Assembly (NCBI GenBank): GCA_021732745.1
Contig: JAKFUK010000001.1
Location: forward strand, 1,438,931 to 1,502,930
Reading direction: 5' to 3'
Source of the DNA: Nevskia sp.
GTDB taxonomy: Bacteria > Pseudomonadota > Gammaproteobacteria > Nevskiales > Nevskiaceae
DNA: 64,000 nt
The notes beneath the pieces are model-generated. The model was not told the origin of the DNA. It was given only the letters and a program-made list of their open reading frames with translations, and ran no database searches. Below are positions 37,219-45,666 of the stretch, in pieces (within the stretch, counting starts at the first letter, position 1; every line of letters begins with the position of its first letter). Made by a program: the position numbers and the translations under genes.

Positions 37219-37290
37219 GTAGGTCCGGATTCATCCGGACGGCTACCACGCCAGCCGGCCAATGTGCCGTCCGGATAAATCCGGACCTAC
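37219..37290. repeat. GTAG REP inverted pair, stem variant GTCCGGAT
   Basis: GTAG plus hairpin GTCCGGAT-TC-ATCCGGAC, spacer, and an inverted copy (ATAAAT instead of ATGAAT in the loop) ending CTAC. It lies between DoxX and pirin and ends 22 bp before the pirin ATG, so its hairpins would be in the leader or intercistronic RNA. Confidence 0.85.
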
Positions 37291-37312
37291 AAGAATTTCA
37301 CGGAGAAATGCC

Positions 37313-38179
37313 ATGACCGCTCGCCACCTCCAACGTGTGATCCCGTCAATGCCGACCAGCGATGGTGCCGGCGTCAAGCTGCGCCGCTCCATCGGCGCAC
37401 AGCGCGGGCTGTATCTCGATCCGTTCCTGATGCTCGACGAATTCGGCACCGACAACCCCGGCGACTACATCGCCGGCTTCCCGGCCCATCCGCATCGCGG
37501 CTTCGAGACCGTCACCTACATGCTCGACGGCCGCATGCAGCACCGCGATCACCTCGGCAACGTCGGCGATCTGGGCCCCGGCGGCGTGCAGTGGATGACC
37601 GCCGGGCGCGGCGTGATCCATTCGGAAATGCCGCTGCAGGAAAGCGGGCGGATGCGCGGTTTCCAGTTGTGGATCAATCTGCCGGCGGCCGAAAAGATGA
37701 AGCCGGCCGGTTATCGGGACATCCCGGCGGCGGAGATTCCTGAAGTCGCGCTGCCTGGTGGCGGCACGGTCAAGGTGATTGCCGGCACCGTCGGCGAGGT
37801 CAGCGGCCCGGTCAACGGACTAGGCAACCGGCTGCCGACCGATCCGCTGTATCTCGACATCGAACTGCGGGCCGGTGCGCGTTTCGAGCAGGCGATTGCG
37901 GCTGGTCACAACGCGTTTGTCTACGCCTACGAAGGCTCGCTTTCGATCGGCGAAGGTGCGGCCGCGAAGGCGATTCCGACTCAGGCCGCTGGCGTGCTGA
38001 CGCCGGGCGATACGGTCACGCTCACCGCCGGTCCGAACGGCCTGCGCGCGGTGTTGATCGCGGGCAAGCCGATCGGCGAGCCGGTGGTGCAGTACGGGCC
38101 GTTCGTGATGAACACCCGGGAGGAGATCGAGCAGGCGATTCGCGATTACAACGACGGCACGCTGGCCAAGGCTGCCTGA
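37313..38179 (+). CDS. Pirin family cupin protein
   Basis: 288 residues with the pirin N-terminal cupin (DPFLMLDEFG, HPHRGFETVTYMLDGRMQHRDHLGN, GVQWMTAGRGVIHSEMP) that binds iron through three histidines and a glutamate, and a C-terminal cupin ending with the usual FVMNTREEIEQAI. Bacterial pirins include quercetin 2,3-dioxygenases and regulators of pyruvate metabolism. GGAG is placed well before the ATG at 37313. Confidence 0.93.
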   Translation: MTARHLQRVIPSMPTSDGAGVKLRRSIGAQRGLYLDPFLMLDEFGTDNPGDYIAGFPAHPHRGFETVTYMLDGRMQHRDHLGNVGDLGPGGVQWMTAGRGVIHSEMPLQESGRMRGFQLWINLPAAEKMKPAGYRDIPAAEIPEVALPGGGTVKVIAGTVGEVSGPVNGLGNRLPTDPLYLDIELRAGARFEQAIAAGHNAFVYAYEGSLSIGEGAAAKAIPTQAAGVLTPGDTVTLTAGPNGLRAVLIAGKPIGEPVVQYGPFVMNTREEIEQAIRDYNDGTLAKAA

Positions 38180-38196
38180 ATCGCGGAAGGCGATGC

Positions 38197-38286
38197 ATTT
38201 CGCACGAAGTACACGAAGAACACGAAGAAAAGCAATCAACTCTCCGCGCTTTTCACTTTGTGGTCTTTGTGTACTTCGTGCGAAAT
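38197..38286. repeat. Period-9 hairpin element, type B arms
   Basis: The left arm is TTTCG plus units CACGAAGTA, CACGAAGAA, CACGAAGAA and AAG. The right arm is the imperfect complement ending in TACTTCGTGCGAAAT. It fills the gap between pirin and pilD. Confidence 0.75.
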
Positions 38287-38397
38287 ATCGTTTCTCTGGC
38301 CGTTCCTCCGCCACACACCTCCGCGCAAGGACGGAGGTGCCATCCGGAAAGTGACCAGCGGTTACGATCACCCTCCCGCTTGTCACCGACCCGCCGC

Positions 38398-39264
38398 ATG
38401 ACCGCCCTGCTCGACGCGCTCGCCGCCGACCCGTTGTTTCTCGGCATCACCACCACCCTGCTGGGCCTGCTGGTCGGCAGTTTCCTGAACGTGGTGATCC
38501 TGAGGCTGCCGCGGATGCTGGAAGCCGACTGGAAATCGGAAGCGCGCGACCTGCTCGATCTTCCAGCGGACGCGAAGCCGGGAAAGAAGATTTCCCTGAC
38601 CCATCCAGCCTCCTGCTGCCCCGGCTGCGGTGCGGCGATCCGGCCCTGGCAGAACATCCCGGTGATTTCCTGGCTGGCCTTGCGCGGCCGCTGCGCCAAC
38701 TGCAAGACCGGCATCTCGATCCAGTATCCGCTGGTCGAATTCGCCAGTGCCGCGATGTCCGCCGTCTGCGTCTGGCGCTTCGGCTGGTCGCCGCAGCTGG
38801 CGGCCGCCCTAGTGTTCACCTGGGGATTGATTGCGCTGACCGTGATCGACCTGCGCGAAACCATCCTGCCAGACGACCTGACCCTGCCGCTGATGTGGAT
38901 CGGCCTGGCCTTGAGCACGGTCGGCGTGTTCGTCGACATGAGCGCCAGCATCTGGGGCGCGATCGCGGGGTATTTGAGCCTGTGGTCGATCTACCACCTG
39001 TTCCGCATCGTCACCGGCAAGCACGGCATGGGCTATGGCGATTTCAAGCTGATGGCCGCGCTCGGTGCCTGGTTCGGCGTTGCCGCGCTGCCGCTGATGC
39101 TGCTGCTGTCGTCGGTGGTCGGGGCAGTGGTAGGCCTGAGCCTGATCGTGTTCAAAAAGCACGATCGCAACGTGCCGATCCCGTTCGGGCCGTATCTGGC
39201 CGGCGCCGGCTGGCTGATGCTGATCTGGGGCGACGCCCTGTCCGGCGTCGTGACGGGGCGCTGA
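38398..39264 (+). CDS. pilD: Type IV prepilin peptidase / N-methyltransferase
   Basis: 288 residues, about eight hydrophobic segments. The N-terminal cytoplasmic loop has the zinc-binding cysteine pairs (CCPGCG, CANCKTG) needed for full PilD function, and the two catalytic aspartates are in DLRETILPDDLT and GYGDFKLMAA. It cleaves and methylates type IV pilins and type II secretion pseudopilins. It is followed after 1 bp by coaE. pilB and pilC, its usual upstream neighbours, are not next to it. Confidence 0.94.
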   Translation: MTALLDALAADPLFLGITTTLLGLLVGSFLNVVILRLPRMLEADWKSEARDLLDLPADAKPGKKISLTHPASCCPGCGAAIRPWQNIPVISWLALRGRCANCKTGISIQYPLVEFASAAMSAVCVWRFGWSPQLAAALVFTWGLIALTVIDLRETILPDDLTLPLMWIGLALSTVGVFVDMSASIWGAIAGYLSLWSIYHLFRIVTGKHGMGYGDFKLMAALGAWFGVAALPLMLLLSSVVGAVVGLSLIVFKKHDRNVPIPFGPYLAGAGWLMLIWGDALSGVVTGR

Positions 39265-39265
39265 G

Positions 39266-39871
39266 ATGGCCGCATTGACCATCGGCCTGACCGGCGGCAT
39301 CGCCAGCGGCAAGAGCCATGTCGCAAGCGCCTTCATCGCGCTCGGCGTGCCGCTGCTCGAAGCCGATGACGTGGCCCGTGAAGTGGTCGCCCCGCCATCG
39401 CCCGCGCTTGCCGAGATCGCCGAAACCTTCGGCGCTGCGATGCTCAACGCCGACGGCACGTTGAATCGCCGCGCCCTGCGCGAAGTGGTGTTCGCCGATC
39501 CGTTGGCGCTCAAGAAGCTGGAAGCGATCACCCATCCGGCGATCCGCAAGCGGGTGGCCGACTGGCGCGCCGCGCAGACCGCGCCCTACTGCATCTACTC
39601 GGCGGCGATCCTGATCGAAGCCGGCATGACGGCACTGGTCGACCGCGTGCTGCTGGTCGATGCGCCGGAAGATGTGCAGCTGCGCCGACTCACTGCGCGC
39701 GACGCCGCCAGCGTCGAACTGGCCAAGCAGATGATCGCCGCGCAAGCCAGCCGCGAGCGGCGGCTGAACGCGGCGCACGATGTGATCGACAATCGCGACG
39801 AGCGCGTGGCGGTCGAAGCGCAGGTCGCCAGACTTCATCGGATGTATCGGCGACTTGCGGAAAGCATCTGA
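39266..39871 (+). CDS. coaE: Dephospho-CoA kinase
   Basis: 201 residues with P-loop GLTGGIASGKSHVA, the substrate segment LLEADDVAREVV and lid motif RRALREVVFADP. It catalyses the last step of coenzyme A synthesis. The ATG comes 1 bp after the pilD stop, in the conserved pilD-coaE-zapD-yacG string. Confidence 0.95.
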   Translation: MAALTIGLTGGIASGKSHVASAFIALGVPLLEADDVAREVVAPPSPALAEIAETFGAAMLNADGTLNRRALREVVFADPLALKKLEAITHPAIRKRVADWRAAQTAPYCIYSAAILIEAGMTALVDRVLLVDAPEDVQLRRLTARDAASVELAKQMIAAQASRERRLNAAHDVIDNRDERVAVEAQVARLHRMYRRLAESI

Positions 39872-39946
39872 TTTCTGACGGAAAAGGTTTGCCCCTGCGG
39901 CGTGACGCGGGTCACAATCGGGGCTGATGCGATTCGCCAGGTTTCG

Positions 39947-40741
39947 ATGGACCGTACCCCCGACTGGGTCAGTTTCGAGCAGCCGCTCAACGAGCGGACG
40001 CGGTCTCTGCTGCGCCTCGAATTCCTGTTCGCCGAATACGTGCACCACGCGGCCGATGCCACGGTATGGGGCATTCGCTCGGGTTTGCAGACCCTGCTCG
40101 ACATCCTGTCGGTGATCGGCCGCGCCGATCTGCGCACCGAGCTGATCCGCGATCTCACCGAACAGCGCAGCCTGCTGAATCGCCTGCGCACCCGCCCGGA
40201 ATGCGATCGCGCCAAGCTCGACGCCGTGCTGGCCGAAATCACTGCGGTGCTGACCACGCTGCATGCCTCGGGCGCGCATCCGTCGACGGTGCTGCGCGAC
40301 AACGAATTCCTGTTCTCGGTGCTGAACCGCAGCGGCGTGCCGGGCGGCACCTGCATGTTCGATCTGCCGGCCTTCCACCGCTGGCTGTCGCGGCCCTACG
40401 CGAACACCGAGCGCGATCTGTCGCGCTGGTTCTCGCTGCTGCGCCCGTATCAGGCGGCGATCGGCCTGTATCTGCGGCTGCTGCGCGACTCCACCGCCTC
40501 GTCCGAGCAGATCGCCGAAAGCGGCGTCCATCTGCATGTGCCGCAGGGCGTGTTCCCGCTGCTGAGAGTCCACGTGCCGCCGGACGCCGATGTCTATCCC
40601 GAGATCAGCGCCGGCAAGCACCGTTTTTCCTTCCGCTTCATGCGCTTGGGCGACGTCAACCAGCGCAACGTGCAGACCGCCGACGACATCGTGTTTCATC
40701 TTCAGTGCTGCACGCTGGCCGGCGTTCACGAGCACGCATGA
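39947..40741 (+). CDS. zapD: Cell division protein ZapD
   Basis: 264 residues. N-terminal segment SFEQPLNERTRSLLRLEFLF and the later GGTCMFDLPAFHRWLS and SAGKHRFSFRFM are typical of ZapD (YacF), which bundles FtsZ filaments at the division ring. The start at 39947 agrees with the family N-terminus. The stop overlaps the yacG start in an ATGA. Confidence 0.93.
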   Translation: MDRTPDWVSFEQPLNERTRSLLRLEFLFAEYVHHAADATVWGIRSGLQTLLDILSVIGRADLRTELIRDLTEQRSLLNRLRTRPECDRAKLDAVLAEITAVLTTLHASGAHPSTVLRDNEFLFSVLNRSGVPGGTCMFDLPAFHRWLSRPYANTERDLSRWFSLLRPYQAAIGLYLRLLRDSTASSEQIAESGVHLHVPQGVFPLLRVHVPPDADVYPEISAGKHRFSFRFMRLGDVNQRNVQTADDIVFHLQCCTLAGVHEHA

Positions 40742-40932
40742 GCGCGATACCTTCGATCCGCATCGCCCGCTGCCCGCAATGCGGCGCGTCCAGCCGACTG
40801 GACGAGCGCAACACGTTTCGGCCGTTCTGCAGCGAACGCTGCAAGCTGCTCGACCTCGGCGCCTGGCTCGACGGCCGGCATGCGATTCCGGTTGAGCCGG
40901 ATCCGGACGCCTTCGACGCAGACGAAGCGTAG
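40738..40932 (+). CDS. yacG: DNA gyrase inhibitor / zinc-binding protein YacG
   Basis: 64 residues with the YacG zinc knuckle: ARCPQCGASSRLDERNTFRPFCSERCKLLDLGAWLDG. Four cysteines bind one zinc ion. In E. coli, YacG inhibits gyrase. It is coupled to zapD by a 4-bp overlap. Its stop is a TAG inside GTAGGGCTGC, another GTAG followed by an imperfect inverted repeat. Confidence 0.93.
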   Translation: MSAIPSIRIARCPQCGASSRLDERNTFRPFCSERCKLLDLGAWLDGRHAIPVEPDPDAFDADEA

Positions 40933-40980
40933 GGCTGCCGCGGTTGGCTGGCCTGCCGCAGCCGAACAGCAACGGCAGTC

Positions 40981-41076
40981 TCACGCGGAGAACGCGGAGA
41001 TCGCAGAGAAAAGCGAGAGGAAAAATGCTTTTCCTTGCTTTTGCCGTTCTCTGCGTCCGCCGCGTTCTCTGCGTGA
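40981..41076. repeat. Period-9 hairpin element, type A arms
   Basis: Left arm TCA plus CGCGGAGAA, CGCGGAGAT, CGCAGAGAA and AAG; right arm complementary, ending CGTTCTCTGCGTGA. Interior is short, so this is the simplest type A copy. It sits between the convergent yacG and oxygenase genes and could serve both as a transcription stop. Confidence 0.78.
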
Positions 41077-41093
41077 GATAAGCCTTTGGCGCT

Positions 41094-42317
41094 TCAGTGC
41101 GGCGCTTTCAGCGACGCCCCGACCGCCACACCCTTCTGCATCACCAGCGAACGGACGTTGGCCTCCTGCTCGGCCCGGCCGCGCTTGGCGGCGCGCTTGC
41201 GGCCACCCGGGATCACGCGGCTCAAACCGTGGCGCACGAAGTTGCGCGGGATTGCCAGCAGCGGATACCAGGGCAGCATGCGGGTCGGAATGCCGAGCCG
41301 CTGCATCGCTTCGCCGCCAAGGAAGGCGCGGCTGAGCGACATGTTCTTCGCGTACTCGTAGCGGCCGCGCAGCCAGCTGAAGTTCGGGTACTCGCGGCTC
41401 AGCGGCTCCCAGGCCAGCGGCTGGGCCATCATCGGGCTGGTTTCGTCGGGATTGGTCAGGCTGAGCAGGAATTGCAGCAGCTGCGCCGCGCCACCGGTTT
41501 CGGTATCGGCCAACCAGCGCTCGTCGACGCCGATCAGCCAGCCGACATAACGGACCAGATGGGCCGCGTCGTCACGCTCGCGGCGGGTCTGCGGCATGCC
41601 GAGCAGGCGGCTGCCGAGCACCGGCACCAGCAGCGAGCCGTAGAGCGTCGCGCCCATGTCGGCCTGGTTGATCGGCAGGCCCCAATCTTCGAGCTGCCAG
41701 TCCGGCCGCGCCGCCACCGTGCGCCGCACCAGCGCGTGGATGAAGCGGACCATCAGGGTAGAGCGCCAGCCGATCGCATGGGCTTCCAGCCCACCGGCGA
41801 CCGTGCAATCGAGCTTCCACTGCACGGTTTCGGCGAGTCGCCGGGTCGGGCCTTTCTGCAGCGCGCCGGTCAGGATCAAGGTGCGGTTGAACGCCGAAGC
41901 CTGATAGCCACCGAGCAGCGCGACATTGCGGCCGACATGGAACGCGGTCCTGCCGCAGCGGCGGAACAGCTCGGCACCGCGCTCGACGCGGGCGCGATCG
42001 AGCCAGGCCGGCGGCGTGCTGACCTCGGTCATGAACTGGCGCAGCGCCGACAGCGCGTTCGGCACCGCGTCGATGCCGTGTTCGAGCGCGGTCTCGAACT
42101 GCTGGCGGGCGTCACGCATGCCGTGCAGGCTCATCGCGCTCAGCAGCTGGTCCATCGCCAGATCGCCCTGCATCAGCCCGATGCCGATCTGGTTCCAGCG
42201 TTCGGCGTCCGGCGACTCGATGGCCGGCATGATCCGGCCGAGCTTGCCGAGCACGGCGTCGATGTGTTCGCTGCGGCGATGGCGAGTCGGGATGAAGCCG
42301 GGGGCAATCTGGGTCAT
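41094..42317 (-). CDS. MpaB-type oxygenase family protein (DUF2236)
   Basis: About 407 residues. The region DQLLSAMSLHGMRDARQQFETA, RCGRTAFHVGRNVALLGGYQASAFNRTLILTGALQKGPTRRLAETVQW and the conserved histidine segment HAIGWRSTLMVRFIHALVRR match the DUF2236 family, which includes the MpaB oxygenase and the rubber oxygenase Lcp-like haem proteins. The start was placed at the ATG 42317; a GTG at 42344 is possible. The divergent TetR gene and a palindrome in the gap suggest repression by that regulator. Substrate unknown. Confidence 0.85.
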   Translation of the reverse strand: MTQIAPGFIPTRHRRSEHIDAVLGKLGRIMPAIESPDAERWNQIGIGLMQGDLAMDQLLSAMSLHGMRDARQQFETALEHGIDAVPNALSALRQFMTEVSTPPAWLDRARVERGAELFRRCGRTAFHVGRNVALLGGYQASAFNRTLILTGALQKGPTRRLAETVQWKLDCTVAGGLEAHAIGWRSTLMVRFIHALVRRTVAARPDWQLEDWGLPINQADMGATLYGSLLVPVLGSRLLGMPQTRRERDDAAHLVRYVGWLIGVDERWLADTETGGAAQLLQFLLSLTNPDETSPMMAQPLAWEPLSREYPNFSWLRGRYEYAKNMSLSRAFLGGEAMQRLGIPTRMLPWYPLLAIPRNFVRHGLSRVIPGGRKRAAKRGRAEQEANVRSLVMQKGVAVGASLKAPH

Positions 42318-42337
42318 GGCGGTTTTCGCTTGCGGGC

Positions 42338-42373
42338 TTGACACACACCCTAATGCGAATGTTTATTCGCATT
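42338..42373. promoter_or_regulatory. TetR operator: perfect 8+6+8 palindrome, with promoter
   Basis: AATGCGAA-TGTTTA-TTCGCATT at 42352-42373 is a perfect inverted repeat in the divergent gap between the oxygenase and TetR genes. A consensus TTGACA lies at 42338-42343, and a weak -10 (GTTTAT or TTTATT) at 17-18 bp spacing falls inside the palindrome, so a bound repressor would block RNA polymerase. Confidence 0.75.
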
Positions 42374-42411
42374 CAATTCGCAAACCCTTCGCTTGAGACT
42401 CGCCTTCCCCC

Positions 42412-43014
42412 ATGCGCAAGAAACCCGTCCAGCAGCGCGCCCGCATGCTCGTCGACAGCCTGATCGACGCTGCTGGCGAAGTCGTCGCCCGCGATGGCCT
42501 CGAAGCGCTGACCACGGTGCGCGTGGCGGCACGGGCCGGCGTCAGCGTCGGCTCGCTGTACCAGTACTTCGACAACAAGAACATGCTGGTCGCAGCACTC
42601 ATGGACCGGGTCAATGCCGACCTGATTGCCGCCGTCGACCAGGTCGCCGCACAGCATGTCGGCGATGACCCCCAGCGCTTCGCCCGGGCGCTGCTGGAGG
42701 CCGCCTTCGCGGTCTTCGAGACGCGCCAGGGTCTGGCCCGCGAGCTGATGCGCCACTGGCACCGGCTCGACATCGCCCGCGGCCTGCACCGTTTCGAGCA
42801 GCGCATGCTCGACCTGCTGCGCGCCTACGCGCTCGCCCATCTGCGCGAGCATCCGGTCGATCCCTCGCCGGCCCGCGCCTTCATCCTGATCAACAGCGTG
42901 GTGTTCACCCTGCTGCGCTACCTGAGCGAGCCCTCGCCGCTGATGTTCCAGCGCGCGGAACTGATCGACGAACTGGCGGCGATGGCCGCGCGGCTAATCA
43001 GCGCGCCGCGCTAG
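42412..43014 (+). CDS. TetR-family transcription repressor
   Basis: 200 residues with the TetR HTH at about residues 12-60 (LIDAAGEVVARDGLEALTTVRVAARAGVSVGSLYQYFDNKNMLVAAL) and a divergent helical ligand domain. It is transcribed away from the MpaB-type gene and most likely controls it through the palindrome at 42352. Its last codons overlap the convergent Nudix gene by 4 bp. Confidence 0.92.
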   Translation: MRKKPVQQRARMLVDSLIDAAGEVVARDGLEALTTVRVAARAGVSVGSLYQYFDNKNMLVAALMDRVNADLIAAVDQVAAQHVGDDPQRFARALLEAAFAVFETRQGLARELMRHWHRLDIARGLHRFEQRMLDLLRAYALAHLREHPVDPSPARAFILINSVVFTLLRYLSEPSPLMFQRAELIDELAAMAARLISAPR

Positions 43015-43955
43015 CGTGGCCAGTACGCGCTGATCGCCGCAATCCCCTGCGCGCCGTGCTGGCGCGCCTCGAACAGATCGCCCTGATCGAGCCCGCCAAG
43101 CGCATAGACCGGCAGGCCGACCACGCCGCGCCGCGCCGCGAAGCCGGCCCAGCCGATGCCGTCGGCCCCCGGATGAGTCGCGGTCTCGAACACCGGCCCT
43201 AGCACCGCGAAATCGGCGCCGACGATCTGCGCGGCCTGCAACTGCTCGTTGCTGTGCACCGAGGCCCCGAACCAGCGATCGGCGGCCATCGGTCGTGCGC
43301 CGTAACGTGCGAGTGCAGCGCTGGTGGCATGCCAGCCATCGGCCCCGATCAAGGCCACCATCGCCGGGTCGCGATCGACGATCAGCTTCAGGCCGGCGGC
43401 GTGGGCGGCGGGCAGCAGGGTGCTTGCCAGTGCTGCGTACTCGCGTTCGCTGAGCGATGGCAGGCGCAGCCGCAACAGCGCGCCGCGCGGCAGGCGCGTC
43501 AGGCCGGTCAGCAATTCGATCAGGCTCGCATCGGGCCGCGTGAACACGTAATGCGGCGGAAGACGCAGCGCGGTGACGATCGGCGCGACTGTCGGCAGCA
43601 GATCGAGCGTGCTCAGCGCATCGGCGGGCAGCCACGCGAAGGCCTGCTGTTCGCGCGACACCGGCTCGCCGTCCCAGGCGTCGACGCACCAGGTGTCGAG
43701 CAGCACGTGGCGGTCGCGATAATCGTGTCGGAAGCGCAGCAGCGGCCGGGCGCGGGTGACGGTGATGCCCAATTCCTCGTGCAGTTCGCGAGTGAGCGCC
43801 TGGAGCACGGTTTCGCCCGGCTCGATCTTGCCGCCGGGGAACTCCCATTTGCCGGCCGCGATCTTGCCGGCCGGGCGCTGGGCGATCAGCAGCCGGCTTT
43901 CGCCGTCGAGCAGCACCCCGCAGGCAACCGGAATCAGCGGCAGCGCGCGGTTCAT
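43011..43955 (-). CDS. Nudix hydrolase fused to a thiamine-phosphate-synthase-like domain
   Basis: 314 residues. Domain 1 (about 1-130) is MutT-like with the full Nudix box GGKIEPGETVLQALTREL followed by HEELGI. Domain 2 (about 135-314) is a TIM-barrel resembling ThiE/TenI (LKLIVDRDPAMVALIGADGWHATSAAL, GASVHSNEQLQAAQIVGADFAVLGPVFET, PVYALGGL). This Nudix-TenI fusion is known from pseudomonads and relatives near secA and argJ, where the N-terminal half cleans 8-oxo-dGTP; the role of the C-terminal half is unproven. The start was set at 43955, where the ATG fits the family. Confidence 0.9.
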   Translation of the reverse strand: MNRALPLIPVACGVLLDGESRLLIAQRPAGKIAAGKWEFPGGKIEPGETVLQALTRELHEELGITVTRARPLLRFRHDYRDRHVLLDTWCVDAWDGEPVSREQQAFAWLPADALSTLDLLPTVAPIVTALRLPPHYVFTRPDASLIELLTGLTRLPRGALLRLRLPSLSEREYAALASTLLPAAHAAGLKLIVDRDPAMVALIGADGWHATSAALARYGARPMAADRWFGASVHSNEQLQAAQIVGADFAVLGPVFETATHPGADGIGWAGFAARRGVVGLPVYALGGLDQGDLFEARQHGAQGIAAISAYWPR

Positions 43956-44067
43956 CGGGCTGCATCCTGCTTGCCGGATATCGCCGCCAAGCATGCGCTG
44001 CGGTCACAATTCACGGGTCGAATCATCTGTTCGCCATCCACCGTCCAATCCATCGAGGAAATCCCGC

Positions 44068-44784
44068 ATGGCCATCGTCACCCGCCGCGTCGACTACGTT
44101 GATCAAACCACCGCCCTGCGCGGCCGCGTCTACTTCGACGACAGCAGCAGCGCACCGCGTCCCGGCGTGCTGGTCAGCCACGCCTGGGGCGGTCGCGACG
44201 ACTTCGCCAACCAGCAGGCCGAGAACATGGCCAAACTCGGTTATGTCGGCTTCGCGCTCGACATGTACGGCGAAGGCCGTCGCGGCAACGGTGTGGAGGA
44301 ATGCCAGAAGCTGATGACGCCGTTCATGGAAGACCGCGCGCTGCTCGCGCGTCGCATCACCGCTGCGCTGACGACGCTGCGCAGCTTGCCGGAAGTCGAT
44401 GCGTCGCGGGTTGCCGCCTTTGGCTTCTGCTTCGGCGGTCTGTGCGTACTCGACCTCGCACGCAGCGGAGCCGATGTGAAAGGTGTCGTGAGCTTCCACG
44501 GCTTGCTCAAGGGTCACGATCTGCCGAAACAGAAGATCACCGCCAAGGCGCTGGTGCTGCACGGCGACGCCGACCCGCTGGCGCCGTTCGAGGACGTGGT
44601 CGCTTTCCGCAACGCGTTCAACGAAGCCGGAGCCGACTGGCAGCTGCACGCCTACGGCAAGATCCTGCATGCCTTCGCCGTGCCGGGCGCCAACATGCCG
44701 GGCATTGCCGCGCATGACGCGGTGGCGGAAGCGCGTTCGCAGGCGGCGATGCGGAATTTCCTGGCCGAGGTGCTGGCCGATTGA
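44068..44784 (+). CDS. Dienelactone hydrolase family protein
   Basis: 238 residues in an alpha/beta-hydrolase fold. The nucleophile is cysteine in GFCFGG, with the acid in LHGDADPL and the base in KILHAFAVPG, the triad expected of dienelactone hydrolases. Other dienelactone (ortho-cleavage) genes are absent, so the substrate may be a different ester or lactone. GAGGAA lies at suitable distance from the ATG. Confidence 0.9.
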   Translation: MAIVTRRVDYVDQTTALRGRVYFDDSSSAPRPGVLVSHAWGGRDDFANQQAENMAKLGYVGFALDMYGEGRRGNGVEECQKLMTPFMEDRALLARRITAALTTLRSLPEVDASRVAAFGFCFGGLCVLDLARSGADVKGVVSFHGLLKGHDLPKQKITAKALVLHGDADPLAPFEDVVAFRNAFNEAGADWQLHAYGKILHAFAVPGANMPGIAAHDAVAEARSQAAMRNFLAEVLAD

Positions 44785-44820
44785 TGCGCTCGGCCTGATG
44801 CGTATATCCTGACCGTATAC
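44781..44820 (+). promoter_or_regulatory. vapBC promoter with overlapping GTATA repeats
   Basis: TTGATG (44781-44786), 17-bp spacing, then TATCCT (44804-44809) make a plausible sigma-70 promoter. GTATAT at 44802 and the palindrome GTATAC at 44815 overlap the -10 and start region and would suit binding by the VapB dimer for autorepression. Confidence 0.5.
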
Positions 44821-44837
44821 ACATCGAGGACACCGCG

Positions 44838-45071
44838 ATGAACACCGCCAAGATCTTCCAGTCCGGCAACAGCCAGGCCGTGCGGCTGCCGAAGGAATTT
44901 CGTTTCGCCGCGTCGGAAGTCGAAATTTTCCGGCGCGGCGCGGAGATCGTGCTTCGCGAACGGCGGCCGAGTCTGGCCGCCTTGCTCGCGGAACTGGAAC
45001 CGTGGCCGGATGACATCACCGCCCCGGACGAACTGCCGCAGCAGACGCGCGACTACGGTGCCTTGCCGTGA
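44838..45071 (+). CDS. vapB: VapB-type AbrB-fold antitoxin
   Basis: 77 residues. The N-terminal half is a swapped-hairpin AbrB/MazE DNA-binding fold (AKIFQSGNSQAVRLPKEFRF). The C-terminal half is the acidic, proline-rich segment that wraps the toxin (LLAELEPWPDDITAPDELP). The last base overlap GTGA couples it to vapC. Confidence 0.93.
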   Translation: MNTAKIFQSGNSQAVRLPKEFRFAASEVEIFRRGAEIVLRERRPSLAALLAELEPWPDDITAPDELPQQTRDYGALP

Positions 45072-45490
45072 GCAGCGGGGCGACCCGGACACGCTATCTG
45101 CTCGACACCGACACCTGCATTTACGCGCTGTCCGGCCGCTACCCGCAGGTGATGGCCGCGTTCGACGCTCAGTTGCCCGGCAGCGTGCAGGTATCGGTGG
45201 TCACGCTCGGCGAGCTGTTGTTCGGAATCGCGAAGAGCCAGAAACCTGCGGCGGCCAGGGCGCGGGTCGACTCCTTGTTGAGCGTTGCGGACTTGGCCGC
45301 CTTGCCCGTGGAAGCAGCCGAGCACTACGCGGAAATCCGGGCGGCCCTGGAACGCGCCGGCACGCCGATCGGCCCGAACGACCTCTGGATCGCCGCCCAT
45401 GCTCGCGCGGCCGGGGCGGTGCTGGTCACCAACAACGTCCGCGAGTTCGAGCGCGTCGAAGGGCTCGCGATACAGAATTGGGCGGTCTGA
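45068..45490 (+). CDS. vapC: VapC-type PIN-domain ribonuclease toxin
   Basis: 140 residues from a GTG that overlaps the vapB stop. PIN-domain acidic residues: LLDTDTCIYAL near the N-terminus, TLGELLFGI, and IGPNDLWIAAHARAAGAVLVTNN near the C-terminus. VapC toxins cleave tRNA or rRNA; the layout matches the group that cuts initiator tRNA in enterics, though the target here is not known. Confidence 0.92.
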   Translation: MSSGATRTRYLLDTDTCIYALSGRYPQVMAAFDAQLPGSVQVSVVTLGELLFGIAKSQKPAAARARVDSLLSVADLAALPVEAAEHYAEIRAALERAGTPIGPNDLWIAAHARAAGAVLVTNNVREFERVEGLAIQNWAV

Positions 45491-45538
45491 GCCGCCTCAG
45501 GTCCGGTAGTGCATCACTTTGAAATTGCGATGAAGCGG

Positions 45539-45632
45539 TTCCGCACGAAGTACACAAAGGCCGCCAAGAAAGACGTCAATCTGATGGGCTTGGATTGATT
45601 TTCTTCGTGTTCTTCGTGAGCTTCGTGCGAAA
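45539..45632. repeat. Period-9 hairpin element, type B arms
   Basis: Left arm CGCACGAAG TACACAAAG-like units; right arm TTCTTCGTGTTCTTCGTGAG then CTTCGTGCGAAA. It lies between the convergent vapC and argJ genes. Confidence 0.7.
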
Positions 45633-45666
45633 CATCACGACCACACCTCAAACTGAGTCGCGACCC

